Below, piece by piece: positions 8,566-17,772 of a DNA stretch of 64,000 nucleotides. The stretch is from positions 77,937 to 141,936 of the forward strand of contig JAGRDS010000015.1 of assembly GCA_020446945.1 (NCBI GenBank), written 5' to 3'. The number at the start of each line of letters is the position of its first letter. The first letter of the stretch is position 1. The position numbers were made by a program, and so were the translations under genes. This DNA comes from Parvularculaceae bacterium (GTDB lineage: Bacteria > Pseudomonadota > Alphaproteobacteria > Caulobacterales > Parvularculaceae). The notes under the pieces are model-generated. The model was not told the origin of the DNA. It saw nothing but the letters and a program-made list of their open reading frames with translations, and ran no database searches.

Positions 8566-9003
8566 ATGATCTACAGCGAAGAACTTGTCATTTCGGCGGT
8601 GATGATCGCGGCGACAGTGTTTTTTCACGCCGTCGTCATCGCCGCGACCGCCGCGATCTTTCGCGCCGCGACGAAAAAGGTCTGGGGCCCGATGCGCTTT
8701 TTGCGCGATCTGGCCATCCTGACGATTTTGAGCCTCATCCTGATGGCGGCCCATCTCGTTGAGATCGCCGGATGGGCGATCGTTTTCGTGAAGATCGGCG
8801 CGTTCGCCGCGCTGGAGCCTTCGCTTTATTTTTCCGCCTCCGCCTATACGACGCTCGGCTTCGGCGACGTATTGCTGCCGGATGAATGGCGCCTTCTCGG
8901 CGGGGCGATCGCGGCGAACGGCTTTCTCCTGTTCGGGCTGTCGGCGGCGTTCCTGTTTGAAATCGCCGCGCGGCTGCGGCTCGGCGGCGAGCGCGCGCGC
9001 TGA
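8566..9003 (+). CDS. Two-transmembrane ion channel family protein (K+ channel pore motif)
   Basis: About 145 residues with three or four hydrophobic segments. Between the last two lies a pore loop 'YTTLGFGDV', a variant of the potassium selectivity filter T-x-G-Y/F-G-D. Proteins of this size with one filter assemble as tetramers in the cytoplasmic membrane. No gating domain (RCK, cyclic-nucleotide) follows the last helix. The ATG at 8566 is chosen because an AAGGGGG precedes it; an upstream TTG at 8518 would only add basic residues. Confidence 0.75.
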   Translation: MIYSEELVISAVMIAATVFFHAVVIAATAAIFRAATKKVWGPMRFLRDLAILTILSLILMAAHLVEIAGWAIVFVKIGAFAALEPSLYFSASAYTTLGFGDVLLPDEWRLLGGAIAANGFLLFGLSAAFLFEIAARLRLGGERAR

Positions 9004-9101
9004 AGCGTCGCCGCTGCAAACGGAATCGGGACGAGGCTTCAAGTTTTCGTTTTTCGCATTTCTCCTGACGGCGAAACGCTAACGCTTGGCCTGGAAGCGT
9101 T

Positions 9102-10352
9102 TCAGGCCGCAGTGGGCGTGATCTTGCGCGGTCGCTGGATGCGCCCGATCGCGGCGAGGAACGGAATGAGCGCCGACACCGAAAGGCATGCGGCGACGAT
9201 GAACGGCGCGCCGGGGAATATGACCCGCGCGCCGTCTTCGGAAAAGGCGGCGAAAATCTGCGTCATCATGAACGGGCCGATAATCATCGATACGCCGTTG
9301 ATCGATGCGATCGCGCCCTGAAGCTGACCCTGCGCGTCGGCCGGCACGGTGCGCGACATGATTCCTTGCAGGGCGGGCGCGGTGAAGCCGGCGAGCGAAC
9401 CGAAGGCGATCAGGGGGTAAATCATCCATCCCTCGCTCGCGAGCCCGTAACCGAGATAGGAGAATGATGCGATGATGATGCCGAAAAAGGCGGCTTTGCG
9501 CTCCCCGAATTTCGGAATGACGATGCGCGTCAGGCCGCCCTGCACGATCGCAGAGGCGAGGCCGACCGCCATGAGCGAAAATCCGATCTGTTTTTCGGAC
9601 CAGTCGAATTTGAAGCCGGAATAATACGCCCACACGGACGGAAACGTCCAATGCGCAAGCTGGGCGATGAAGATAACGACGGCGATCGGCAGGATGACCG
9701 GATATTTGCGAAAATTCTGGAAGGCGCCGAAAGCGTTTGCGCGCCGCCATTCGAACCGCCGCCGGTTCTCGTCCGCCAGCGTTTCGGGAAGGAAGATGAA
9801 GCCGTAGACGAGATTGATGAAGCCAAGACCGGCGACAAGAAAAAACGGCGCGCGGTGGCCGAGTTCATCGCCGATAACGCCGCCGACGCCCGGTCCGATG
9901 ATGAAGCCGAGCCCGAACGCCGCGCCCATCAGGCCGAAATTGGCGGCGCGTTTTTCCGGCGGCGTGATGTCGGCGATATAGGCGTTGGCTGTTGAAAAAC
10001 TCGCCGAGAAGGCGCCGGCGAAAAGGCGCGCGACGAACAACAGCCCCAGCGTCGGCGCCAGCGCCATCATCAGGAAATCGAGCGAGTAGGCGAGCAGGGA
10101 AAGAAGAATGACCGGCCGGCGACCGAACCGGTCCGAAAGCGAGCCGATGACGGGCATCATGAAGAACTGCATGACCGCATAGGACATCGACAACAGCCCG
10201 CCCCAGCGCGCCGCCTCGGCGCGGCCCTGTCCCGTCACATCCATGACGAGATCGGGCATCACCGGAATGATGACGCCGAAGCCGATCATGTTGATCAGGA
10301 CCGTTATGAAAATAAACAAAAGGGCGTTCCGCCCCGGCTTTCGCGCGGCCAT
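9102..10352 (-). CDS. MFS transporter, TetA/TCR-like drug:H+ antiporter family
   Basis: The 416-residue protein has 12 predicted membrane segments. '[12 protein letters not shown]' between helices 2 and 3 is the MFS motif A, and '[10 protein letters not shown]' in helix 5 matches motif C, which marks drug/proton antiporters. The closest known group is the tetracycline-resistance-protein-like family (TCR/Tet). The natural substrate is unknown; chromosomal members are often housekeeping exporters. It follows the CorC-like gene by 22 bases at the end of the leftward aroK-aroB group. Confidence 0.87.
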   Translation of the reverse strand: MAARKPGRNALLFIFITVLINMIGFGVIIPVMPDLVMDVTGQGRAEAARWGGLLSMSYAVMQFFMMPVIGSLSDRFGRRPVILLSLLAYSLDFLMMALAPTLGLLFVARLFAGAFSASFSTANAYIADITPPEKRAANFGLMGAAFGLGFIIGPGVGGVIGDELGHRAPFFLVAGLGFINLVYGFIFLPETLADENRRRFEWRRANAFGAFQNFRKYPVILPIAVVIFIAQLAHWTFPSVWAYYSGFKFDWSEKQIGFSLMAVGLASAIVQGGLTRIVIPKFGERKAAFFGIIIASFSYLGYGLASEGWMIYPLIAFGSLAGFTAPALQGIMSRTVPADAQGQLQGAIASINGVSMIIGPFMMTQIFAAFSEDGARVIFPGAPFIVAACLSVSALIPFLAAIGRIQRPRKITPTAA

Positions 10353-10374
10353 TCGGTCCCTGATCTTTCCTGCG

Positions 10375-11682
10375 TCAGATGTCCTTATAGTCGGGCGCGG
10401 TCTCGCCCGTCTCTATCGGCGCGACGCTGATCGCCGTTATTTGATTGCGCCGCCGCCTTACGATCCGGAAGCGGTAGCCGTGAAAAGCGAAAGTCTGCCC
10501 GACATCCGGGATCGACTGGGCTTCGTGGATGACGAGGCCGGCGACGGTGACGGCCTCCTCATCGGGGAGGCTCCAGTCCATGGCGCGATTCAGATCGCGG
10601 ATCGTGACATTGCCGTCGACATTGATCGATCCGTCGGTTTGCGGGCGCACGCCCTGTACCGGCAGGTCGTGTTCGTCCTCGATCTCGCCGACGATTTCCT
10701 CGATGATGTCTTCAAGCGTGACGAGGCCCATGATCGATCCGTATTCATCGACGACGAGGGCGAAATGCTCCTGGCGCCGTTTGAAATTGTCGAGCTGTTC
10801 TGAAAGCGTCGTCGTTTCCGGCGCGAAATAGGGCGTGCGCGACAATTCCTCGATATTGATGCGCGCGGCGTTTCCTTCCGCCTCCCAGAGCGCGCTCAAA
10901 ACGTCCTTCGCATGAAGGACGCCGACAATGTTTTCCGGCGTGTCGCGATAGAGCGGCAGGCGCGTGTGGCCGCTTTTCAGCGCCTGTGCGATCAGGGCCG
11001 ACGGCTTCAGCGCGATATCGAGCATGTCGATTTCTTTGCGGTGGATCATGATTTCGTCAAGCGTGATTTCATCGAGGTCGAGCGCGCCGCGGAATATGTC
11101 GCGCGCGCCTTTCTCCAGGCCGCCTTCTTCATGATGCAGCTCTACCGCGCCGCGCAGTTCGTCGGCGGCCGAGAAGATCTGTTCGCCTTCCGCGAGCCGG
11201 ATGCCGACAAGCGACAGGCCGCCGCGCACGACAAGTTGCAGGATGCGCGTCACCGGCGCGAATGCGACGACGATCCAGCGCATGATCGGCGCGACGAACA
11301 TTGCGATCGAATCGGGGCGTGCGATCGCCGCCGATTTCGGCGCGACTTCGGCGAAAATAACGACGAGAAGCGTCATGACCAGCGTCGCCCATGCGACGCC
11401 GGTCTGTCCGAACAGTTCAAGGAACATCGTCGTCGCGAGCGCCGAGGCGAGGATGTTGACGAGATTGTTGCCGAGCAGAATGGCGCCGATCAGCCTTTCG
11501 CGGTCGCGAATGAGCGCGTTGACGCGCGCGGCGCGTTTGTCGCCGTCCGTTTCAAGCTTTCGCATGCGCGCGCGCGATGTCGCGGTGAGCGCTGTTTCCG
11601 AGCCGGAGAAGAACGCGGATAGAAACAGGAGCGCAATGACGGCGCCGGCGGTCGGCGCGAGGTTCGGATCGATTTCGGTCAT
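10375..11682 (-). CDS. Hemolysin C/CorC family protein (DUF21-CBS-CorC)
   Basis: The 435-residue protein has the CNNM/CorC layout. An N-terminal DUF21 membrane domain with about four helices (residues 10-180) is followed by a tandem CBS pair (about 205-335; 'MIHRKEIDMLDI', 'VDEYGSIMGLVTLEDIIEEIVGEI') and a C-terminal CorC_HlyC domain (about 350-430). Members are linked to magnesium/cobalt efflux and to membrane ion homeostasis, with ATP-Mg binding at the CBS pair. It sits 34 bases downstream of aroB; this arrangement of aroK, aroB and a hemolysin-family gene recurs in alphaproteobacteria. Confidence 0.9.
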   Translation of the reverse strand: MTEIDPNLAPTAGAVIALLFLSAFFSGSETALTATSRARMRKLETDGDKRAARVNALIRDRERLIGAILLGNNLVNILASALATTMFLELFGQTGVAWATLVMTLLVVIFAEVAPKSAAIARPDSIAMFVAPIMRWIVVAFAPVTRILQLVVRGGLSLVGIRLAEGEQIFSAADELRGAVELHHEEGGLEKGARDIFRGALDLDEITLDEIMIHRKEIDMLDIALKPSALIAQALKSGHTRLPLYRDTPENIVGVLHAKDVLSALWEAEGNAARINIEELSRTPYFAPETTTLSEQLDNFKRRQEHFALVVDEYGSIMGLVTLEDIIEEIVGEIEDEHDLPVQGVRPQTDGSINVDGNVTIRDLNRAMDWSLPDEEAVTVAGLVIHEAQSIPDVGQTFAFHGYRFRIVRRRRNQITAISVAPIETGETAPDYKDI

Positions 11683-11716
11683 GATGAGGTCGGAGCCTTG
11701 TATCTCCCCTGGAAAA

Positions 11717-12832
11717 TCAGCGCGCGCCGGCGCCTTTCAAAAACCCGGCGATCGCCGCCGGATCGACATCTCTTTCGATGAAAGCCTCGCCGAGGCGTTT
11801 GACGAGTATGAGCGTCAGCGCGCCCGCCTCGACTTTCTTGTCCTTGAACATGTGCGCGACCAGCGTGTCGGCGTCGAAGCCGTCGCCGTCGGCGACATCG
11901 GCGAGCCGATAGGGAAGGCCGGTCGCCTTAAGATGCGCTTTCAGCCGTTCCGCGTCCGCCGGCGGGCAGAGTTTCAGCGCAACCGAAAAGTCGAAGGCGA
12001 GCGCCATGCCGACCGCAACAGCCTCGCCGTGCAGCAGCCCGCCCGAATAGCCGCGCATCGCTTCAAGCGCATGACCGAATGTGTGCCCCAGATTTAAAAG
12101 CGCGCGCACGCCGCGCTCCTTCTCGTCGGCGGCGACGATCTCGGCCTTGGTTTCGCATGCGCGCTTGACCGCGATGCGGCGCGCCGTGGCGTCGCCGGAG
12201 ACGATATCTCTCCCGCGCTGTTCAAGCCAGGCGAAGAATGGCTCGTCGCCCAGCGCGCCATATTTGACGATCTCGGCGTAGCCGGCTTTCAGTTCGCGCA
12301 CGGGAAGCGTCGACAGGGCGGATATGTCGGCGAGAACGATCGTAGGCTGGTGGAACGCGCCGATCAGATTTTTGCCGTGGGCGGAATTCACCGCCGTCTT
12401 GCCGCCGACGGCGCTATCGACCTGTGCGAGCAGCGTCGTCGGAAGCTGCGCGAAACGGCAGCCGCGCTTGACGATTGCGGCGGCGAAACCGGCGAGGTCG
12501 CCGACGACGCCGCCCCCGAATGCGATTACGGTGTCGTTGCGTTCAACGCCAAGCTCGATCAGCCTTTCAACGAGCTGCGCGAGACCGTCCAGCGATTTCG
12601 CCGCCTCGCCCGGTTCGATCGTAATCTTCTCGAATGCGACGCCCCCTGCGCCGAGGCCGTATTCAAGCCGGCTCCCAAGCGCCCTGTCTACGTTCGCGTC
12701 GGTGACGATCACGGTCCACGGCCGCGCCAGCAACGGCTTCAGGATCGAACCGGCGCTTTCAAGCAGCCCCTCGCCGATATGAATGTCATAGTTGCGATCG
12801 CGTGTTGCAACCGCGCAGATTTCCGTCGTCAT
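11717..12832 (-). CDS. aroB: 3-Dehydroquinate synthase
   Basis: Converts DAHP to 3-dehydroquinate, the second step of the shikimate pathway, using NAD and a divalent metal. The protein (about 371 residues from the ATG at 12832) carries 'VERNDTVIAFGGGVVGDLAGF', the NAD-binding signature, 'PTTLLAQVDSAVGGKTAVN', and the metal-binding His residues in 'LNLGHTFGHALE' and 'LLHGEAVAVGM'. A longer form from 12853 is open but the start at 12832 makes a 4-base ATGA overlap with the end of aroK and gives the normal N terminus. Cytoplasmic. Confidence 0.96.
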   Translation of the reverse strand: MTTEICAVATRDRNYDIHIGEGLLESAGSILKPLLARPWTVIVTDANVDRALGSRLEYGLGAGGVAFEKITIEPGEAAKSLDGLAQLVERLIELGVERNDTVIAFGGGVVGDLAGFAAAIVKRGCRFAQLPTTLLAQVDSAVGGKTAVNSAHGKNLIGAFHQPTIVLADISALSTLPVRELKAGYAEIVKYGALGDEPFFAWLEQRGRDIVSGDATARRIAVKRACETKAEIVAADEKERGVRALLNLGHTFGHALEAMRGYSGGLLHGEAVAVGMALAFDFSVALKLCPPADAERLKAHLKATGLPYRLADVADGDGFDADTLVAHMFKDKKVEAGALTLILVKRLGEAFIERDVDPAAIAGFLKGAGAR

Positions 12833-13401
12833 CGCGCATCCTCCCCCGCACACCGGCGCGTCAGTTCGGCGATGATCGTTTTGACGGTCCGCGCATGTCC
12901 GCCGATATTGCTGTCGACGATGAATGTCGCCGTTTCGTAAAACTGTTCGCGCCGCGCAAGCAGCCCGGAAATGATCTCATGCGGATCGCCGTTTTTGAGA
13001 AGGGGGCGGACCGCGCGCTTCGTCGCCCGCTTGACCAGCGTCTCCACCTCGGCGCGGATCCAGACCGATATGGCGCGTTCGGCGATCAGGGCGCGCGTTT
13101 TCTCGTTGACGAGCGCGCCGCCGCCTGTGGCGAGAACGATAGGCGGTCCGGACAGCAGACGTTCGATCACCTGCGCCTCGCCGCGTCGAAAGCTTTCCTC
13201 GCCATGGCGTTCGAACAATTCAGCCACCGTCATCCCCGCCGCCGCCTCGATTTCCGCGTCGGCGTCATGAAAGGGAAGGTCGAGCGCGCTCGCCAGCCTT
13301 CGCCCGACGGTTGTCTTGCCCGCGCCCATCATGCCGACCAGCGCGATCGGGCGATCTATCTTGAGCGGGCGCTGGCTCGATTTGCGGCTTGGTCCGGGCA
13401 T
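12829..13401 (-). CDS. aroK: Shikimate kinase
   Basis: Phosphorylates shikimate at the 3-position with ATP. From the ATG at 13401 the product is 190 residues. It has the Walker A loop GMMGAGKT (about 23-30), 'DADAEIE' for shikimate binding, 'FRRGEAQVIERL', the glycine-rich 'ATGGGA' and the lid arginines in 'RAVRPLL'. The frame stays open far upstream, opposite the divergent gene, but that part has no kinase homology and would precede the known N terminus, so the start is placed here. It heads the leftward group and overlaps aroB. Confidence 0.95.
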   Translation of the reverse strand: MPGPSRKSSQRPLKIDRPIALVGMMGAGKTTVGRRLASALDLPFHDADAEIEAAAGMTVAELFERHGEESFRRGEAQVIERLLSGPPIVLATGGGALVNEKTRALIAERAISVWIRAEVETLVKRATKRAVRPLLKNGDPHEIISGLLARREQFYETATFIVDSNIGGHARTVKTIIAELTRRCAGEDAR

Positions 13402-13524
13402 CAGGCCAGTCTCTAATGAAGCCGGCGCCCGCGCGCCAGTGCCGAATGGTCCAAAGGTTTCGGTTTGGGACCGGTTTAGTCTAGAAGAAGGACGCCCTAT
13501 TCTTCTGACCGGAGTATTTCCGCC

Positions 13525-13653
13525 GTGCGCTTTGTTCTGACCGTCCTGATCGTCGTTATTCTCGCGATTGTCGGGCTTTATGTTTACGGATTGACGCTCA
13601 AGCCCGATACGCGGGTCATCGAGCAGGACGCCGTGGGGGCGGGCGATGCGTAG
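13525..13653 (+). CDS. Small single-pass membrane protein, 42 residues
   Basis: A GTG at 13525, with CGGAG about 11 bases before it, opens a 42-codon frame. The product is one hydrophobic helix (residues 3-23, rich in Val/Leu/Ile) followed by an acidic, polar tail ('KPDTRVIEQDAVGAGDA'). The stop overlaps the start of the next gene by 8 bases, indicating translational coupling. It sits at the head of the xerD-accA group, where many alphaproteobacteria carry a similar tiny membrane protein. Function unknown. Confidence 0.65.
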   Translation: MRFVLTVLIVVILAIVGLYVYGLTLKPDTRVIEQDAVGAGDA

Positions 13654-15259
13654 GGCCTGCGTCAAAAGCCTCGCCGCCGGCGCCCTCGCACCCGTTTTCG
13701 CGTTCGCCGCCGCCGCGGCCCAGACCGCGCCGCTCGCGCCGATCGAACAGGCGGCGCTCTCAAAGGACGCTTTTTCGACCGGCCTCCTCGACCGAAGCGA
13801 AGGGGCGCTCGCGCCAGACCTCTGGCGCGGGTCGTCGGCGAGCGCGCTTGAGGCGCTCCTTAACGCGGCGCCCGCGCGTCCGGCGAGCCCGGCGATCGGC
13901 GCGGCGATGCGGCGCGTCCTCCTGTCGGCCGGCGAGGCGCCGGCGGACGCCCGGCCCTCGCTCGGCGGCGCCAAGCTGAAAGCGCTCGTATCGGCCGGCT
14001 TTCTGGAGGCGGCGCGTTCAATCGAAAGCCTCGCCGCCGGCGCAAATTCCGATCCGGCGAGCATCGAGGCGATGGCGAGCGCGGACCTCTTAACGGGCGA
14101 GGCCGATTCGGCCTGTTCGAAAGCGCGCCGCGTCACGGCGGGCGGCGACACGGCGTTCTGGGTGAAATTGCGCATCATCTGTTACGCGCGCGCGAACGAA
14201 CTCGACGCCGCCGAACTTGCGCTCGGCATTTTAAAAGAAAACGGCTGGGCGAGCGCCGACGACGAAGCGGTTTTCGCGCCGCTCGCGGCGGGCGCGCGTC
14301 CGAAAACGGCGCTTGAACCGGTCGATGCGTTGCAACTCGCCGCGGCGAGCGCGATCGGCGCGCCCCTGGCGCCCGGATTTCTCGACCGCGCTTCGGCGGG
14401 CGTCGTCAAATCCGTCGCCGAGGATGCGAACCGCGACTGGGTTTTGCGTCTCGCCGCCGCGCGCCGCGCCGCATCGATGGGCGTCATGAGCGCGGCGTCG
14501 CTGAGGGCGCTGTACGCCGCCTCGGGCGAGGCCGGCGCTGCGTATCAGGAAATTCGCGCCATGGCGGCGCCGGAATTCATCCGCGACAAGGCGGCGCGCA
14601 TTGCGGGCGAAATCGCCGCCGCATCCGGCTTTGAAGACCTGTTCGCGGCCGCCGTTCTTTATGCGGACGATATCCGGGCGCTTGAAGGCGCGCTCATGCC
14701 GGCGGGCGATGCGACGCAATTCGCGCTGGCGCGCCTTGCGGTCGGCGATGCGCTCGGCGCCGAAAGATGGCTGATGTCGGTTGCGGGCGAAATCAGCGCC
14801 GGCGCGCCGGAAGACCAGACGATGCGCTTCATCGACATGGCCGGCATACTCGGCGTTCTTGAGCCGTCGGCGGCGCAGCGCGTCGCCGCCGCCGCCAATA
14901 TCGCGCCTTCGCCGCCGCTGCGTTCTGCGGGCGCCGTCGCCGGATCGTCCGCCGATCTCGCCTTCATCGTCGCCGCGGCGATCGAGGCCGCATCGCGCGG
15001 CGCGAAGGGCGAGGCCGCGCTCGCCGCGCTCGCCGCATCCGGCGAGGCGAGCCGGGGCGATCCGGTCGCCGAAGCGGTGACGGAAAAGGCCTTCGCCGCC
15101 GCGGGGCTGGACGAAATTGCGCGCCGGCGCGCCGTCGAGGCGGCGATCGTCGCGCTTTATCCCGATGAAGCGCGCGCCGCGAGCGAGACCGGGGACGCGC
15201 CCGAATCATCGACGCCGTCCGGCATCGTCCCGCGGCTGAAACCGAAGCGTTCAACGTGA
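13646..15259 (+). CDS. Hypothetical exported Ala-rich helical protein
   Basis: 537 residues with a probable Sec signal peptide ('CVKSLAAGALAPVFAFAAAA', cleavage likely after AQT or AAA near residue 26). The rest is almost wholly alpha-helical and alanine-rich, with repeating short helix pairs that resemble TPR/Sel1-like solenoids, but no clear repeat consensus or known domain could be assigned. Coupled to the small membrane protein gene before it (8-base overlap) and to xerD after it (GTGA overlap), so the three are one transcript. A periplasmic partner for the upstream membrane protein is a reasonable guess. Confidence 0.75.
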   Translation: MRRACVKSLAAGALAPVFAFAAAAAQTAPLAPIEQAALSKDAFSTGLLDRSEGALAPDLWRGSSASALEALLNAAPARPASPAIGAAMRRVLLSAGEAPADARPSLGGAKLKALVSAGFLEAARSIESLAAGANSDPASIEAMASADLLTGEADSACSKARRVTAGGDTAFWVKLRIICYARANELDAAELALGILKENGWASADDEAVFAPLAAGARPKTALEPVDALQLAAASAIGAPLAPGFLDRASAGVVKSVAEDANRDWVLRLAAARRAASMGVMSAASLRALYAASGEAGAAYQEIRAMAAPEFIRDKAARIAGEIAAASGFEDLFAAAVLYADDIRALEGALMPAGDATQFALARLAVGDALGAERWLMSVAGEISAGAPEDQTMRFIDMAGILGVLEPSAAQRVAAAANIAPSPPLRSAGAVAGSSADLAFIVAAAIEAASRGAKGEAALAALAASGEASRGDPVAEAVTEKAFAAAGLDEIARRRAVEAAIVALYPDEARAASETGDAPESSTPSGIVPRLKPKRST

Positions 15260-16218
15260 TCCAGGGCCGCGTGATCCAGGGCCGCGCGGCGCAAGACGGG
15301 CGGTTGATCGCGCTCTTCCTCGACATGATGACGGTCGATCGCGCAGCGGCGGCGATGACGCTTAAAAATTACGGGCGCGACCTTGAACGGTTCGCCGATT
15401 TCGTCCGTAAACGGAAGGAAACGCTTTCTTCCGCCGGCGCCGACGATATCTCGGCGTTTCTCGCCATGCTTGAGGCGGACGGACTCGCAGCGTCCACCGC
15501 AGCGCTCAAATGTTCCGCGATCCGCCAGTTCTACGCTTTTCTTTATGAAGAAGGCCATCGCGGCGACAATCCCGCCCTGTCGGTCGACCGGCCGCGAACG
15601 CGCCGTCCGCTGCCGAAAGTCCTGAGCGAGGAGGAAACGCGCCGGCTTGTGGAGGCCGCGCAGGGCGCCGATCCGAAAGCGCTGCGCATGCGCGCGATGA
15701 TCGAGTTGCTGTACGCTGCGGGATTGCGCGTGTCGGAACTCGTCTCAATGCCGCTCGCCGCGGTCGCCGGCGGGCGCGAAGCGATCATCGTGCGCGGCAA
15801 GGGCGACAAGGAGCGGCTCGTTCCCGTCGGCGGCGCGGCGCGGCGCGCGATCGACGCCTATCTTGAAGTGCGTCCGGCTTTCCTCGCGAAGGACGCCGGC
15901 GGCGACGCGATCGCCTCGCGGTTTCTTTTTCCCTCGCGCGGCCGGAGCGGTCATGTAACGGCTGCGCGTTTCGCCCAGCTTGTCAAAGACCTCGCCGTCG
16001 CCGCCGGCATCGCGCCGGCGCGCGTATCGCCGCATGTCCTGCGCCACGCATTCGCCACGCACCTCCTGTCGGGCGGCGCCGATTTGAGAAGCGTTCAGGC
16101 GATGCTCGGCCACGCCGATATCGCAACCACCGAAATTTATACGCATGTCTCGCAGGATCGCCTGCGCGATCTCGTATTCACCGCGCACCCGCTCGCGGCA
16201 AAGGCGCAAAAACGGTGA
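15256..16218 (+). CDS. xerD: Site-specific tyrosine recombinase XerD
   Basis: Resolves chromosome dimers at dif together with XerC and FtsK. The 320-residue protein has an N-terminal SAM-like core-binding domain (about 15-105) and a catalytic domain with the tyrosine-recombinase set: R158, K182, H260, R263, H286 and nucleophile Y295 in 'TTEIYTHV'. The neighbours (aroK/aroB divergent, accA downstream) match the xerD locus of many alphaproteobacteria, which favours XerD over XerC. The start is uncertain: a 15-bp tandem duplication (15255-15284) supplies two GTG codons five residues apart, the first overlapping the stop of the preceding gene. Confidence 0.92.
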   Translation: MIQGRVIQGRAAQDGRLIALFLDMMTVDRAAAAMTLKNYGRDLERFADFVRKRKETLSSAGADDISAFLAMLEADGLAASTAALKCSAIRQFYAFLYEEGHRGDNPALSVDRPRTRRPLPKVLSEEETRRLVEAAQGADPKALRMRAMIELLYAAGLRVSELVSMPLAAVAGGREAIIVRGKGDKERLVPVGGAARRAIDAYLEVRPAFLAKDAGGDAIASRFLFPSRGRSGHVTAARFAQLVKDLAVAAGIAPARVSPHVLRHAFATHLLSGGADLRSVQAMLGHADIATTEIYTHVSQDRLRDLVFTAHPLAAKAQKR

Positions 16219-16300
16219 CCGGCCGGCGGATCGTCCTTTTTCTTGATCGCCGGGGCGGCGGGGCTTAAGCCGTCAGCAGCTAAGAGTTATAATCAGGCGC

Positions 16301-17269
16301 ATGCACAAATATCTGGAATTCGAAAAACCCGTCGCCGAGCTGGACAGCCGTATCGAGGAGCTGCGAAAGCATGTCGGCGAAAAGGACGGCGTCGAGGATG
16401 AGATTGCGCGGCTCGAAACGCGCGCCGAGGGCGTCCTGAAAGACGTATATTCGAAACTGACGCGCTGGCAGAAAACGCTGGTCGCCCGTCACGCCGAGCG
16501 CCCGCATTTTTCCGACTACGTTTCGTTTCTCGTCGAGGATTTCACGCCGCTCGCGGGCGATCGCGCCTTCGGCGAGGATGAGGCGATCGTCGGCGGTCTT
16601 GCGCGCTTTCGCGGCCGTTCGATAATGCTGATCGGGCATGAAAAAGGCTCCGACACGGCGAGCCGCGTCAGGCACAATTTCGGCATGGCCAACCCGGAAG
16701 GCTATCGCAAGGCGATCCGCCTGATGGATCTGGCCGAACGCTTCGGACTGCCCGTCGTCACGCTTGTCGATACGGCGGGCGCCTATCCGGGGCGCGGCGC
16801 GGAAGAGCGCGGACAGGCCGAGGCGATTGCAACGTGTACGGATAAATGTCTCGGCCTTGGCGCGCCCCTGATCGCCGTCATCGTCGGCGAGGGCGGTTCG
16901 GGCGGCGCCGTCGCGCTCGCCGCAGCGAACAAGGTGTTGATGTTCGAACACGCCGTTTATTCGGTCATATCGCCGGAAGGCTGCGCCTCGATCCTGTGGA
17001 AAGACGCGCAGGGAAAGGGCGAGTCGAAAGCTCCCGACGCGGCGGAGGCGATGAAAATTTCCGCCGCCGACCTGATCGGGCTCGGCGTCGTCGACGGCGT
17101 CGTCGCCGAACCTGTCGGCGGCGCGCATCGCGACCAGGCGCTCGCCGCCGAGCGCCTCGGCGATGCGATCGAAGCGGCGATCGAGGAATTGTCGCCCCTT
17201 TCTGCGGAACAATTGCGCCGCCATCGCCGCGACAAGTTCCTTGCGATCGGACGTACGGGAATCGTTTAA
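16301..17269 (+). CDS. accA: Acetyl-CoA carboxylase carboxyltransferase subunit alpha
   Basis: With AccD it transfers the carboxyl group from carboxybiotin to acetyl-CoA, making malonyl-CoA for fatty acid synthesis. The 322-residue protein has the typical N-terminal helical segment ('ELDSRIEELRKH'), 'GHEKGSDT', 'NFGMANPEGYRKA', the oxyanion region 'TLVDTAGAYPG' and 'GEGGSGGAVALAAANKVLM', followed by 'YSVISPEGCASILW'. Length is normal. It stands 82 bases after xerD and ends before the repeat-bearing gap. Confidence 0.96.
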   Translation: MHKYLEFEKPVAELDSRIEELRKHVGEKDGVEDEIARLETRAEGVLKDVYSKLTRWQKTLVARHAERPHFSDYVSFLVEDFTPLAGDRAFGEDEAIVGGLARFRGRSIMLIGHEKGSDTASRVRHNFGMANPEGYRKAIRLMDLAERFGLPVVTLVDTAGAYPGRGAEERGQAEAIATCTDKCLGLGAPLIAVIVGEGGSGGAVALAAANKVLMFEHAVYSVISPEGCASILWKDAQGKGESKAPDAAEAMKISAADLIGLGVVDGVVAEPVGGAHRDQALAAERLGDAIEAAIEELSPLSAEQLRRHRRDKFLAIGRTGIV

Positions 17270-17289
17270 GCTCCAGCGTTATTCATTTC

Positions 17290-17357
17290 CGCTCAACCCG
17301 GCGAAAGCCGGGATCCAATACCTGAAGCGAGACGGATTGCGGCTTTCGGCGGAATGA
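17290..17357. repeat. Degenerate REP-like element with CCCGGC-GAAA-GCCGGG hairpin
   Basis: Just after accA lies a hairpin with 6-bp arms and a GAAA loop (17297-17312), then 'GGGATCCAATACCTG' and an imperfect matching half ending 'CGGCGGAATGAG'. This is the outline of the short palindromic repeats scattered in alphaproteobacterial genomes. It may also end accA transcription, although no T-run follows. Confidence 0.5.
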
Positions 17358-17484
17358 GCGGGTAAAAAAATTTTTCTCACGCCATTTCATTAACCATATA
17401 GCGCGCTGATTTCGCGGCGCTTTCCGACTTATCCCCCTACTTATCCCACACCTTGCGCGCTGCCTTATAGTGATCATTGAGCTT

Positions 17485-17583
17485 TGTCATTCCGGGGCGC
17501 TCCGACGGAGCGAACCCGGAATCCATAGCTTGCAGCGAGAACTGGATTCCGGTTTCGGCGCGAAGCGCCGCCCCGGAATGACA
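17485..17583. repeat. REP-like palindromic element, about 99 bp
   Basis: The ends are perfect 15-bp inverted repeats, starting TGTCATTCCGGGGCG (17485-17499) and closing with its reverse complement (17569-17583). Inside, CCGGAATCCA and TGGATTCCGG form a second inverted pair. No open frame or transposase is involved. Elements of this type are dispersed, non-coding and usually lie between genes. Confidence 0.75.
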
Positions 17584-17678
17584 GAGTTGGCGGCGACGCC
17601 TGAAACGAAAGGAGGATGCGCATGACGAAATTAAAAACCGCAACAAGGCGCATTCGCCTCTCACGCGAATTCCCAACT

Positions 17679-17693
17679 TACGGATTATCCGTA
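17679..17693. promoter_or_regulatory. 15-bp palindrome containing TTATCC
   Basis: Perfect palindrome TACGGAT-T-ATCCGTA. It shares the core GGATTATCC with the larger palindrome at 17747-17764. Role unknown; a protein-binding site is the simplest reading. Confidence 0.45.
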
Positions 17694-17746
17694 CAAAACC
17701 GCTGCAGTCCGCATGCGGGCTGGAAACAAAGGGGCGCCCGGTGCGG

Positions 17747-17764
17747 GGATTATCCGGATAATCC
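17747..17764. promoter_or_regulatory. 18-bp perfect palindrome GGATTATCC/GGATAATCC
   Basis: Every base pairs about the centre. Two further TTATCC motifs are at 17429-17434 and 17441-17446. The gap from 17270 to 17798 (529 bases) holds no gene: only the two REP-like elements, these palindromes and the hairpin beside the ArsC-like gene. Confidence 0.5.
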
Positions 17765-17772
17765 GGCGATAA

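Noticed and set aside
9073..9103. Inverted repeats between the channel-like and MFS genes as a terminator
   Set aside because: Two competing stems (8 and 7 bp) exist, but neither strand has a T-run and the structure enters the MFS stop codon.
13402..14178. Extension of the shikimate kinase frame by about 259 codons
   Set aside because: It is antisense to the exported-protein gene and lies before the normal N terminus of shikimate kinase.
17429..17450. DnaA boxes near TTATCCCCC and TTATCCCAC
   Set aside because: Neither matches TTATCCACA, and no dnaA, dnaN or parAB gene is near, so an origin cannot be claimed.
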